A program made the position numbers and the translations under genes. Below are positions 27,822 through 35,578 of a DNA stretch of 64,000 nucleotides, piece after piece. Source of the DNA: Arthrobacter sp. GMC3 (GTDB lineage Bacteria; Actinomycetota; Actinomycetes; Actinomycetales; Micrococcaceae). Under the pieces are notes generated by a model, which was not told where the DNA came from, ran no database searches, and saw nothing but the letters and a program-made list of their open reading frames with translations. Where the stretch lies: assembly GCF_002929305.1 (NCBI RefSeq), contig NZ_PJIO01000002.1:1-64000 (forward strand), in the 5' to 3' direction. Each line of letters opens with the position of its first letter. The first letter of the stretch is position 1.

Positions 27822-29015
27822 CTACTCCCGGTCGGTCTGGCGTGAACGCTCAAGGTACGGCTTGGCCTTGGCCAGTCCGTCCTCCAGGGCGTGCACAGTA
27901 CCTTCCATGTTCTTGGCCGCGGTGGCACGGAACGTGTCGATGGCATCCATGGTGGCGAAGACGTTATCGAAGGCCTTCTGCAAGGTCTCGACGCTGACGC
28001 CGGAACTGGAAGCCTGCTGGTGGATGCGAACCGTCTGATCCTTCAACATTTCGCTAGTCTTCAGGATCATGTTGTTGGTGGTGGTGTTGATGGCGTCGAT
28101 CTGATCCAGCACCATCTTCTGGTTCGCCAGGGCCTGGGCCACAATGACGGCGGTGCGCAGGGCGGAGATGGTGGTGGTGCGGGCCCGGTCCACTCCCTTG
28201 ATGAGTTCAACGTTGTTCTTACGGATCAGGTCCATGGCGAGGTAGCCCTGGACTGACACGGCCAGCTGGGTCAGGATGTCCTGATGGCGTTGGCGGATGG
28301 GGAACAGGACGTCAGCTTCCAGCTTCTGTGCCTGCTCGATCTGGCCGGCAGCGCGGGTCGCGTCAATTTTCTCCACACACGCGGCGTCCAGGGCCTTGGC
28401 GAACACGGCGTATTCGCTCAGGCTCTGCATGGTCTCCCACATCTTGACCTTTTCCCCAGCAAGTGAGGCGTTGTCCTTCAGGAGTTCGTCCTGGCCGGCC
28501 ATGAGGGACTTGATGATGGCGTCGAGCTGGGTCTGCGCCGACTCGTACTTTTGGAAGTACTTGGCCATCTTGTTGCCACCGGGGATGAAACCGAGAATCT
28601 TCCGGCCCACGCCAAGATCTGCATTGTTGGGGGTCAGATCCTCAACCGTGCTGCGGAGGTCATTCAGCGTCCCGGCGACCTGGGCCTGGGCGCCGTTGCC
28701 GCTCTTCTTGGCACCGGCCAGCGAGGTGGTGGAGCGCTCCAACATGCGGCTGGAGGCGTCCGAGGAGGACGTCATTTCTGAGCCGGCCAGCTTGGAAATA
28801 CCATCAACTTTTTCCGTGAACTCCGGGCTGCGGGCATCAAAGTTGGCAATCTCCGAAATGTATTCCTTCGCCTGGCGATTGATCTCGACCTGGCGTTCGG
28901 CCGGGACCGGAACCATACCTGGTGCCTGCTCCGGCTCAACAATGTCCGGTGCGTCGGGAGCCTTCAGTACCAATGAGGTTTCGGCTTCGGTGGGAGGAGT
29001 CAGCGGGCTTGTCAT
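27822..29015 (-). CDS. telA: Toxic anion resistance protein TelA
   Basis: A 397-aa helical protein of the TelA/KlaA family. Recognisable parts are LGFIPGGNKMAKYFQKYESAQTQ-like core residues ~170, LVQGYLAMDLIRKNNVELI-like region ~290 and the RARTTTISALRTAVIVAQAL segment ~300-325. It acts in the cytoplasm, and the precise activity is unknown. I start it at ATG 29015; an open upstream extension of 49 codons is made of dispersed GGGCCC repeats rather than protein. It is separated from the upstream terD gene by a repeat-and-hairpin region that may limit read-through. Confidence 0.9.
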   Translation of the reverse strand: MTSPLTPPTEAETSLVLKAPDAPDIVEPEQAPGMVPVPAERQVEINRQAKEYISEIANFDARSPEFTEKVDGISKLAGSEMTSSSDASSRMLERSTTSLAGAKKSGNGAQAQVAGTLNDLRSTVEDLTPNNADLGVGRKILGFIPGGNKMAKYFQKYESAQTQLDAIIKSLMAGQDELLKDNASLAGEKVKMWETMQSLSEYAVFAKALDAACVEKIDATRAAGQIEQAQKLEADVLFPIRQRHQDILTQLAVSVQGYLAMDLIRKNNVELIKGVDRARTTTISALRTAVIVAQALANQKMVLDQIDAINTTTNNMILKTSEMLKDQTVRIHQQASSSGVSVETLQKAFDNVFATMDAIDTFRATAAKNMEGTVHALEDGLAKAKPYLERSRQTDRE

Positions 29016-29075
29016 GTGTTTATCCAGATTCGTTTGCGGTGGATACAGAGCATTAGTGGGGCCGGAGCACGTCTC

Positions 29076-29192
29076 GGTTTGTCGGGCCCAGACATGTCTC
29101 GGGTCGTTGGGCCCACGCTCCTTTATCCGGTTCGTTGGGCCCACGCGACCGAGGGGCCCCAACTGGATTCGCTCTAGCGAATTCAGTTGGGG
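29076..29192. repeat. GGGCCC-cored repeats and long hairpin between terD and telA
   Basis: Two exact copies of TCGTTGGGCCCACG (29104-29117 and 29132-29145, period 28 bp) and a degenerate third (near 29080-29092) precede a 17-bp hairpin. The hairpin arms are 29157-29173 and 29176-29192, with a single G/T wobble. The core is the reverse complement of the repeats at 43955-44050, and a related copy lies at 39187-39199. The element follows the terD stop and could act as a terminator or REP-like mRNA barrier. Confidence 0.6.
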
Positions 29193-29204
29193 AGGGCGCG
29201 GGGA

Positions 29205-29786
29205 CTAGCCCAGCGGTACGCCGAAGTCGGTGGCGATTCCCGCGAGTCCGGTGGCGTAGCCCTGGCCAACAGCCTTGAACTTCCATTCGGAACCGTTGCG
29301 GTAAATCTCGGCGAACAGCATGGACGTCTCCGGGGCTGCGTCTTCGCTCAGGTCGAAGCGCACGATTTCGGTGTCGTTGCTGGCGTTGATCACGCGGCAG
29401 TAAGCGCCGCGGACCTGGCCGAAGTTCTGGCGACGCTCCTCGGCCTTGTCGATCGAGACGACGATGACCACGCGGTCGACGTCTGCTGCGATCTTGGTGA
29501 GGTCGATGGCGATTTGCTCGTCGTCGCCTGCCCCGTCACCGGAACGGTTGTCACCCTTGTGAACTACTGAGCCGTCCTTGGCGGAGGGCTGGTTGTAGAA
29601 GATGAAGTCGTCGCCGGAGCGTACCTTGCCGTTGGCGCCCAGCAGCAAGGCCGAGGCGTCCAGGTCGAAGGCGTCACCGGTTGTGGTGCGCGGATCCCAA
29701 CCCAAACCAACCAAAGCCTGTGCAAGGCCCGGATCGGTTTTGGTCAGTGAGAGGTTGTTACCTTTTTCAAGCGTCAATCCAGCCAT
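29205..29786 (-). CDS. terD: TerD family stress protein
   Basis: A 193-aa TerD protein with the intact two-site Ca-binding pattern: FDLDASALLLGANGKV, then DDFIFYNQ and GDGAGDDEQIAIDL. It ends in the family EWKFKAVGQGYATGLAGIATDFG. Close paralog of the gene at 29856-30437. The start at 29786 follows AAGGAAAAGA; the extra 16 codons upstream are unlikely. TerD proteins sense Ca or metal stress at the membrane with TerC; the mechanism is unsettled. Confidence 0.92.
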   Translation of the reverse strand: MAGLTLEKGNNLSLTKTDPGLAQALVGLGWDPRTTTGDAFDLDASALLLGANGKVRSGDDFIFYNQPSAKDGSVVHKGDNRSGDGAGDDEQIAIDLTKIAADVDRVVIVVSIDKAEERRQNFGQVRGAYCRVINASNDTEIVRFDLSEDAAPETSMLFAEIYRNGSEWKFKAVGQGYATGLAGIATDFGVPLG

Positions 29787-29855
29787 GAAGTCTTTTCCTT
29801 CGTTTCGGTTGTTCTCAAGCGTACCCGCGGGCAAATACCGGTGGGAGGGGTGGAA

Positions 29856-30437
29856 CTAGTCCAGGACGATGCCGAAGTCGGTGGCGATTCCGTGCAAGCC
29901 GGTGGCGTAGCCCTGCCCGACGGCGCGGAATTTCCATTCGGCACCGTTGCGGTAGATCTCGGCAAAGATCATGGTGGTTTCCGATGCGGCGTCCTCGGAA
30001 AGGTCGTAGCGGACAATTTCCGTGTCCGTGTCCTGGTTGACCACGCGGCAGAAGGCGTCACGTACCTGGCCAAAGTTCTGCCGGCGGGCGTCAGCTTGAT
30101 CAATGGAAACCACAATGATGACCCGGTCGATGTCCGCCGAGACCGCGTTGAGGTTGATCAGGATCTGCTCGTCGTCGCCGTCGCCTTCGCCAGTACGGTT
30201 GTCACCTTGGTGGATGACGGAGCCGTCCTTGGCTTCGAGCTGGTTGTAGAAGATGAAGTCGTCGTTGTTGCGGACTTTACCGTTCTTGCCCACCAACAAT
30301 GCCGAGGCATCGAGGTCGAAAGCTTCCCCGCTGGTGGTTCGCGGGTCCCACCCCAAGCCAATCATGGCCTTGCTCAAGCCGGGATCTGCCTTGGTCAAGG
30401 AAAGGTTGCTGCCCTTGGACAGTGTCAAAGATGCCAT
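29856..30437 (-). CDS. terD: TerD family stress protein
   Basis: A 193-aa TerD protein with FDLDASALLVGKNGKV, DDFIFYNQ and GEGDGDDEQILINL Ca-site motifs, and the C-terminal EWKFRAVGQGYATGLHGIATDFG. It is very similar along its length to the adjacent 193-aa paralog, so the pair arose by local duplication. ATG preceded by AAGGAGT. It is separated from the next terD by 69 bp. Confidence 0.92.
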   Translation of the reverse strand: MASLTLSKGSNLSLTKADPGLSKAMIGLGWDPRTTSGEAFDLDASALLVGKNGKVRNNDDFIFYNQLEAKDGSVIHQGDNRTGEGDGDDEQILINLNAVSADIDRVIIVVSIDQADARRQNFGQVRDAFCRVVNQDTDTEIVRYDLSEDAASETTMIFAEIYRNGAEWKFRAVGQGYATGLHGIATDFGIVLD

Positions 30438-30479
30438 GTTGTTGGACTCCTTCGCTGATTTTTGGTTTTTGATGAACGG

Positions 30480-31070
30480 TTAGAGAGCGTTGGCGGCCGG
30501 GGCTACCAGGTCCATGGCGGTGCGGCCGTTGGCGCGTTCGCCGATGGCTTTGAAGGACCAGCCCGAGCCCTCACGGGACACCTTGGCCATGATCATGGCA
30601 GTGTGCGTGCCAGCGTCGGTGAGCTGGAAGCGTGCCACTTCGGGGGAGCCGGGGGTTGAGTCATCGAGCAGGCGGCAAAACGCGTTCTGAACCTGGTCGA
30701 AAGTCTGGCGGCTGTAGCTGCTGATGACAAAGACAATCTGCTCCACTGTGGCGGAGACCTTGCTCAGGTCGACGTTGATCACTTCATCGTCGCCGTCGCC
30801 CTCACCTGTCAGGTTGTCGCCGGCGTGCGAGGCGGAGCCGTCCTTGCTCTGCAACTGGTTGAAGAAAACCACGTCCAGGGCCTTGCCGTTCTTGTCAAAG
30901 AAGATGGCCGAGGCATCAAGGTCGATGTCCGCTGCCTTCTTCATGCCGAACAGCCCGCGTTTGACCGGGGCTGCTGAGTCCCAGCCCAAGCCCATGCGGA
31001 CCCGGGTGAGGGAGCCGCCGTCGTTCTTCTTCAGTGAAAGAGCCTGGCCCTTTTGCAAGCTAAGTCCCAT
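30480..31070 (-). CDS. TerD family stress protein (TerE/TerX-like)
   Basis: A 196-aa TerD-domain protein: VRMGLGWDS, then IDLDASAIFFDKNGKA, VVFFNQLQSKDGS and GEGDGDDEVINVDL. It differs from the other paralogs by an insert after GLGWDS (APVKRGLFGMKKAAD) and by ending in a different motif (WSFKAIGERANGRTAMDLV). It lies 32 bp after the DUF475 gene, with AAAGGAG before the ATG, and is probably co-transcribed with it. Confidence 0.88.
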   Translation of the reverse strand: MGLSLQKGQALSLKKNDGGSLTRVRMGLGWDSAAPVKRGLFGMKKAADIDLDASAIFFDKNGKALDVVFFNQLQSKDGSASHAGDNLTGEGDGDDEVINVDLSKVSATVEQIVFVISSYSRQTFDQVQNAFCRLLDDSTPGSPEVARFQLTDAGTHTAMIMAKVSREGSGWSFKAIGERANGRTAMDLVAPAANAL

Positions 31071-31102
31071 AATGAATTACTCCTTTAGAAAAGTTGCCTG
31101 TT

Positions 31103-32311
31103 TTAGTTGGAAAATTGTTGTGTTTTGGTCGCATCGCCGGCGGCCTTCTTTTTGTTGCGCAGGATCGAGGAGCCGAAAGCGGCCCCGATGAAAACGACGC
31201 CGATGACACCGGTAATTACTTCGTTGATTTCAACACTAATGGTGAGCAGCAAAATAATTGATAGGGCGCCTATGGCCCAGTGCGCGCCGTGGTCAAGGTA
31301 TTCGAACTCATCCAAGGTGCCTTCCTTGACAAGGAAGACCGTCAGTGAACGGACGAAGATGGCCCCGATCAGGCCCAGGCCCAGGGCGATGATGATTGGG
31401 TCTGAGGTGATGGCGAAGGCGCCGATGACGCCGTCGAAGGAGAAGGAGGCGTCGATAACTTCCAGGTAGAGGAAGAGCATGAATGCCGCCTTGCCAATGG
31501 CTTTGCCGGCGCTGTTAGTGGATTTGGATTTGGACTTGGGTGCGGCGTCGTCGTTCTCGTCGGGAAGGTTGAACAGTTCGCCCAGGCCGTTGACCAGCAG
31601 GTAGGTGACCATGCCGAGGACGCCGGCAATCAGGACGTCAATTTCCTTACCGGGGCGGACCATGGAGGCGGAGGCTACCAGCAGGATCAGGCCGATTGCC
31701 ACCGAGGCGCCATGGAGCCGGCCGATGAATGCCAGCGGCTTTTCAAGGAAGCCGATCCAGTGCAGCTCCCGCTCCTCAAACATGAAGTCCAGGAAAAGCA
31801 TCAGCAAGAAGATGCCACCGAAAGCGGCGATCTGGGGGTGAGCGTCATGGAGTAGATAGGCGTAGGTGCCGGGATCGTGGATGCTGCCCTTTTCCAAGGC
31901 AAGCGAGATGGCCTGCACCGGATTCAGGTTGGCGGTGACACCAACAATCAGCAGTGGGAAGGCGACACGCATACCCAGAACTGCGATCAAGATACCGACC
32001 GTGAGGAAGATCTTTTGCCAAAAATCGCTCATCTTTTCCAAGATGCGAGCATTGACCACGGCGTTGTCGAAGCTGAGGCTAACTTCAAGAACTCCAAGGA
32101 TTGCGCACAGGATAAGTGCCTCTACGCCGCCATAAAAGAACGCGACTATGAGAGCCACGGCAGTAATCGCGAACGACCACCCAAAAGTCTTCATGAACAC
32201 GCGGTGACTAGCTCCTCGAGAGTTCCAGACCTGAAATGGGCCTGATTTTGCATCCGGCTCCGTTGCCAGTCGATCGACCCAACGGTCCAAAGACTGTGAA
32301 GCTTTAGTCAA
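31103..32311 (-). CDS. DUF475/TerC-like integral membrane protein
   Basis: A 402-aa membrane protein with about nine helices, of the DUF475 branch of the TerC superfamily. Acidic membrane motifs LEVSLSFDNAVVNARIL (~residue 75) and LEVIDASFSFDGVIGAF (~290) are the TerC metal-ion signatures. It is thought to move or sense divalent metals with TerD proteins. The TTG at 32311 has TGGAGA at good spacing, giving a 39-aa hydrophilic extension; an internal ATG at 32194 would give the usual family N-terminus. First gene of the ter cluster. Confidence 0.88.
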   Translation of the reverse strand: MTKASQSLDRWVDRLATEPDAKSGPFQVWNSRGASHRVFMKTFGWSFAITAVALIVAFFYGGVEALILCAILGVLEVSLSFDNAVVNARILEKMSDFWQKIFLTVGILIAVLGMRVAFPLLIVGVTANLNPVQAISLALEKGSIHDPGTYAYLLHDAHPQIAAFGGIFLLMLFLDFMFEERELHWIGFLEKPLAFIGRLHGASVAIGLILLVASASMVRPGKEIDVLIAGVLGMVTYLLVNGLGELFNLPDENDDAAPKSKSKSTNSAGKAIGKAAFMLFLYLEVIDASFSFDGVIGAFAITSDPIIIALGLGLIGAIFVRSLTVFLVKEGTLDEFEYLDHGAHWAIGALSIILLLTISVEINEVITGVIGVVFIGAAFGSSILRNKKKAAGDATKTQQFSN

Positions 32312-32332
32312 TTATCTCCAATTGAGCGACTA

Positions 32333-32346
32333 ATTCCTAATGGAAT
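32333..32346. promoter_or_regulatory. Inverted repeat upstream of the ter cluster
   Basis: ATTCC-TAAT-GGAAT, a perfect 5-bp-arm inverted repeat 22 bp upstream of the TTG start of the first ter gene. It is a candidate operator for the cluster. The support is symmetry and position only. Confidence 0.3.
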
Positions 32347-32373
32347 GCCCGTTGTAAAGCTGGGAAAACCCTG

Positions 32374-32979
32374 ATGATTTGCCGCAGGTATGAGGTGGGT
32401 CAGCCGTAGACTGACTCAGACGACGGGCTGGACTATGACAAGTTCAAGGACCTGACTACCGAATACATGGTGAGGCAGGACTTTGCCGACTACGGCGTTC
32501 GTATCGACAAGCAACTCGTCGCCTTCATTGAGGTCAAGCGGATCAGCCAAAAACTCAACGAGCGGCACCTGCGGCAGGTTCAGATGTACGCCGTCAATGA
32601 GGGTATTGAATGGATGGTTCTGACCAACGGCGCCGTGTGGCAGGCTTACCATCTAACCGGCGGATTGCCGGTCATTGTCAACATGGCCTTCGAGATTGAC
32701 CTGCTGGGGCCGGAGTCGTTGGAGGAAAAGGCTGAGCTGATGTTCCTGCTCCACCGGGAGGCTTTGAAGCGCCGGCGCATTGACGAATCTTGGAAGCATC
32801 GTGCGGCAACTGAGCCCAAAGCCCTCTTGGAAATGATCCTTTCCGAGACCATGCTGGAGCAGATTCGTAAAGAAGTGAAGCGGCGGACGGGAATCACCAC
32901 AACCCCGCAGGCCCTGAGTGAGGTCATCCGTGCGGAAATCGTGGATCCCAAGCTTTTGGCCAAGATCTACAAATCCTGA
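32374..32979 (+). pseudogene. HsdR N-terminal-domain protein, possibly 5'-disrupted
   Basis: The clear coding part from ATG 32467 gives 170 aa. VAFIEVKRISQKLNERHLRQVQMYAVNEG matches the nuclease core of type I restriction HsdR N-terminal domains (E-x-K catalytic pair; the upstream acidic residue is probably Asp in YGVRIDK). Reading the same frame upstream gives plausible protein (DYDKFKDLTTEYMV) back to a TAG at 32407, and an ATG at 32374 lies before that stop. So the gene either starts late at 32467 or carries a nonsense mutation. No HsdM/HsdS or helicase part is nearby. The C-terminal ~80 residues are helical. Confidence 0.55.
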
Positions 32980-33007
32980 CGTGGGGTTTGGGGTAGGGCC
33001 GTCATCG

Positions 33008-33013
33008 TAGACT
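33008..33013 (+). promoter_or_regulatory. -10 element of leaderless adenine deaminase promoter
   Basis: TAGACT (TANNNT) lies 7 bp before the ATG at 33021, which has no Shine-Dalgarno sequence, so transcription and translation probably start at the same base. The same CGTAGACTG string occurs at 32405-32413 in front of the HsdR-N-like gene. Confidence 0.45.
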
Positions 33014-33020
33014 GGCGGTC

Positions 33021-34028
33021 ATGACAACCGCACTGTCCTCGATGCCCAAAGCCGAGCTGCACCTTCACATTGAGGGCACCCTGGAGCCCGAGCTGATCCT
33101 TGCGCTGGCTGCCCGCAACGGCATCGCCATGCCCTTTCCCACACTGGCGGAATTACGGGCGCAGTACGAGTTCGCAGACTTGCAGTCGTTTTTGAACCTG
33201 TACTACGCCAACATGGCTGTTCTGGTGACGGCCGAGGACTTTGCCGACATGACCCGCGCCTACCTGGGCCGTGCCCAGGCGTCCGGGTTGCGGCATGTGG
33301 AAATCATGTTCGATCCGCAGGCGCACCTGTTGCGTGGCGTTGACCTGGCGACGGCGGTGAACGGGATTGCGGGTGCGCTGGCTGCCAGTGAGGCCGAGTT
33401 TGGCATCAGCACGGCGCTGATAGCGGCATTCTTGCGTGATCAGTCAGAGGCCTCCGCGTTGGAGGTTCTGGCGGAACTGCTGGCCATGGATGCGCCCATC
33501 GTCGGGATCGGCCTGGACTCGGCGGAGGTGGGGAATCCGCCGTCGAAGTTCGTGCGGTTATACGAGCGGGCCCGTGACGCAGGCCTGCGACTGGTGGCCC
33601 ACGCCGGTGAGGAAGGCTCGCCGAGCTATGTGTGGGACGCCTTGGACCTGCTCGATGTTGAGCGTATTGACCACGGGATTCGCAGCATGGAGGACCCGGC
33701 ACTGGTGGAACGACTGGCCCGTGAGCAGGTTCCCCTGACGGTGTGTCCGCTCTCGAATGTGCGCCTGCGCGCGGTGGACGTCCTGGCAGCACACCCGTTG
33801 CCAGCCATGCTCGCCGCGCGACTGAACGTCTGCGTCAATTCCGATGATCCGGCCTACTTTGGCGGCTATGTGGACAGCAATTTTCAGGCTCTGGTGGACG
33901 AGTTCAATTTTGACGCCGACACTTTAGCGACCTTGGCGGCAAATTCCATCCGTTCCTCGTTTGCCCCGGAGGAACGCAAAGCGGAACTGCTGGCCGAGCT
34001 TGCAGTATGGCGGGCCGCGCAGGCCTAG
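33021..34028 (+). CDS. Adenine deaminase (adenyl-deaminase family)
   Basis: A 335-aa TIM-barrel metal-dependent deaminase. Zn ligands are H14 and H16 (ELHLHIEG), H194 (HAGEEG, with catalytic E197) and D275, plus H218. The motifs GLDSAEVGNPPSKF (164-177) and NSDDPAYFGGYV (273-284) are those of bacterial/fungal adenine deaminases (type 3) rather than adenosine deaminases, which have GLDLAG-type motifs here. The predicted reaction is adenine to hypoxanthine plus ammonia in purine salvage. Automatic annotation would probably say adenosine deaminase. Leaderless start. Converges on a LysE-type exporter through a large inverted repeat. Confidence 0.85.
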   Translation: MTTALSSMPKAELHLHIEGTLEPELILALAARNGIAMPFPTLAELRAQYEFADLQSFLNLYYANMAVLVTAEDFADMTRAYLGRAQASGLRHVEIMFDPQAHLLRGVDLATAVNGIAGALAASEAEFGISTALIAAFLRDQSEASALEVLAELLAMDAPIVGIGLDSAEVGNPPSKFVRLYERARDAGLRLVAHAGEEGSPSYVWDALDLLDVERIDHGIRSMEDPALVERLAREQVPLTVCPLSNVRLRAVDVLAAHPLPAMLAARLNVCVNSDDPAYFGGYVDSNFQALVDEFNFDADTLATLAANSIRSSFAPEERKAELLAELAVWRAAQA

Positions 34029-34041
34029 CGTGTGCCGCGAC

Positions 34042-34134
34042 GACGGCGACAACTCGCGCGGACGGCGCATCTTCGACGGCGTTTGGCGAGTTGGCGCCGT
34101 CCTCGCGATGACGGCGCCACTACGCGCCGCCGTC
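34042..34134. terminator. Inverted repeats between convergent genes
   Basis: Two nested GC-rich hairpins lie in the 110-bp gap between the convergent deaminase and lysE-like genes. Arms 34042-34057 and 34086-34101 pair over 16 bp with one mismatch; arms 34110-34116 and 34128-34134 pair over 7 bp (GACGGCG/CGCCGTC). There is no T-tract, but actinobacterial terminators often lack one. A bidirectional terminator is the simplest reading. Confidence 0.5.
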
Positions 34135-34138
34135 GGCC

Positions 34139-34807
34139 CTATCCCCGGGCCAACAGGTGCCCGGCAACTGCCGCGACCGGACCCGCCTGCTCCACGAGAA
34201 GGACAGCGCCGAGCCCGCACATGATGATCCCGCTGGCCAGCGTAATTCCGCGTGCGGCCCCCGGGCGTGAGCGGAGCAATTTGCGCGAACCGGCGGCAAC
34301 AACCGTGTAGATGATGGCCGCCGAGGCTACGAATGTCAGCCCCAGAATGACGGACTGCACCGGGACGGGGAAGGCGGCGTGCGGGCTGATGAATTGAGGC
34401 GTCAGGGCCAGGAACAACAGCATCCCCTTCGGGTTGATGCTGCTGACCCCAAAACCGTTCAGGAACGCGCCGAGGTGGGTTCCGGCTCCGCCTGTGGAAC
34501 CGGAGGTATCGGTGGTGAAGCCTGCGCCGCGCCACGATTTCACCGTTGAGACGCCCAGCCACAGCAGGTACAGGGCACCCACAACGGTCAGCCACAACAG
34601 CAGGGCCGGCACCGCCGCCATGAGCGCGGCGATCCCGGCGGCCAGCAAAATGGTGTGCAGGATGTAGCCGCTGCACAGCCCGGCGATGGCCGGGGCAAAA
34701 CTGCGTTCACGCAGCCCGGCCGAGATGGAATACGCCCAGTCGGGGCCCGGCGTGCACGTCAAGGTGACGGCGACGATGAGGAATCCGATGATTGCCTGCG
34801 GATCCAT
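34139..34807 (-). CDS. LysE/RhtB family exporter
   Basis: A 222-aa membrane protein with about six helices. The N-terminal VTLTCTPGPDWAYSISAGLRE is the RhtB/LysE signature (TPGPD), and GFGVSSINPKGMLLFLA lies mid-protein. It probably exports an amino acid or derivative. The start at 34807 has CAGGAG upstream. The divergent Lrp-type regulator 106 bp away is its likely controller; Lrp/AsnC regulators are commonly paired with RhtB-type exporters. Confidence 0.87.
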   Translation of the reverse strand: MDPQAIIGFLIVAVTLTCTPGPDWAYSISAGLRERSFAPAIAGLCSGYILHTILLAAGIAALMAAVPALLLWLTVVGALYLLWLGVSTVKSWRGAGFTTDTSGSTGGAGTHLGAFLNGFGVSSINPKGMLLFLALTPQFISPHAAFPVPVQSVILGLTFVASAAIIYTVVAAGSRKLLRSRPGAARGITLASGIIMCGLGAVLLVEQAGPVAAVAGHLLARG

Positions 34808-34880
34808 GGTGCTCCTGAGCTGGAAGTAATGATGGAGCAAGCTTAGGGAAATTGTTGCCACAAGTGCTTACTAATTACTG

Positions 34881-34907
34881 CCCAAAAGCTGTTGTTTGGG
34901 ATAAAAT
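34881..34907 (+). promoter_or_regulatory. Lrp promoter and candidate operator
   Basis: TAAAAT (34902-34907) is 6 bp before the GTG at 34914, again a leaderless arrangement. Immediately upstream an inverted repeat CCCAAA-N8-TTTGGG (34881-34900) overlaps the spacer region, a natural place for Lrp autorepression. Confidence 0.45.
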
Positions 34908-34913
34908 CCGATA

Positions 34914-35369
34914 GTGATTGACGCTATTGACAGAGAAATTTTGCGCAGGCTTCAGGAAGATGGCCGCATGACTGCCACGGCGCTCGCCGCCGAAGTGGGG
35001 TTGACGGTTGCCCCCTGCCATCGCCGCATGAAGGACCTGGAGGCCGACGGCGTGATCAGCGGCTACCGTGTTGTCATTGACGCGGCGTCCGTGGGCTTGG
35101 GTTTTGAGGCGATCGTATTTGTCACCCTTGCCCAAGTGGACCGTGCAACTCTGGACAAATTTGAGGCGCAGGTCAGTGCCAATGTCCACATCACTAGCGC
35201 CCAGCGGCTCTTTGGCGACCCCGACTACATCTTGAAAGTCATGGCCGAGGACCTTCACGCGTACCAGCAGTTCTTCGACAATGAGCTGACTGTCCTGCCC
35301 GGCGTGCAGCGGGTCAGTTCCACCCTGGTCATGAAAAACCTCAAGCCCGGGTCCGGGCTGCCGCTCTAG
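34914..35369 (+). CDS. Lrp/AsnC family transcriptional regulator
   Basis: A 151-aa Lrp/AsnC regulator: N-terminal HTH (IDREILRRLQEDGRMTATAL, then VAPCHRRMKDLEADGVI) and C-terminal RAM effector domain (FGDPDYILKVMAEDL, then LPGVQRVSSTLVMKNLK). GTG start at 34914. Divergent from the LysE-type exporter, which it probably activates in response to an amino acid. Confidence 0.9.
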   Translation: MIDAIDREILRRLQEDGRMTATALAAEVGLTVAPCHRRMKDLEADGVISGYRVVIDAASVGLGFEAIVFVTLAQVDRATLDKFEAQVSANVHITSAQRLFGDPDYILKVMAEDLHAYQQFFDNELTVLPGVQRVSSTLVMKNLKPGSGLPL

Positions 35370-35533
35370 CCCGGCCAGGCGGAATTGTGGCCCCCTGCTG
35401 TCCGTCGCTTCACGTCCGACGGCGGTGATCGCCTCATTCACGGTGGGGCAGGCTGCGTGGTGAACGGCTTGTCCAACGCCCGCGAAATGAGGCCCTGGCG
35501 ATCATCCGGAGCGGGCTTTTGTGGAACTTAGGG

Positions 35534-35571
35534 TGTGGTCAGTCCACATCCAAGGTGATTTGCCCTACAGT
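35534..35571 (+). promoter_or_regulatory. lutABC promoter with overlapping palindrome
   Basis: TACAGT (-10, 35566-35571) lies 7 bp before the lutA ATG, giving a leaderless message. The inverted repeat TGTGG-TCAGT-CCACA (35534-35548) covers the expected -35 position. It resembles the FadR-type GntR operator layout used by LutR/LldR-like lactate regulators, but no such regulator lies in this window. Confidence 0.5.
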
Positions 35572-35578
35572 GGGCCTT

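Noticed and set aside
29016-29162. N-terminal extension of TelA by 49 codons.
   Set aside because: The extension is made of the GGGCCC repeats and has no family similarity; TelA proteins begin near the ATG at 29015.
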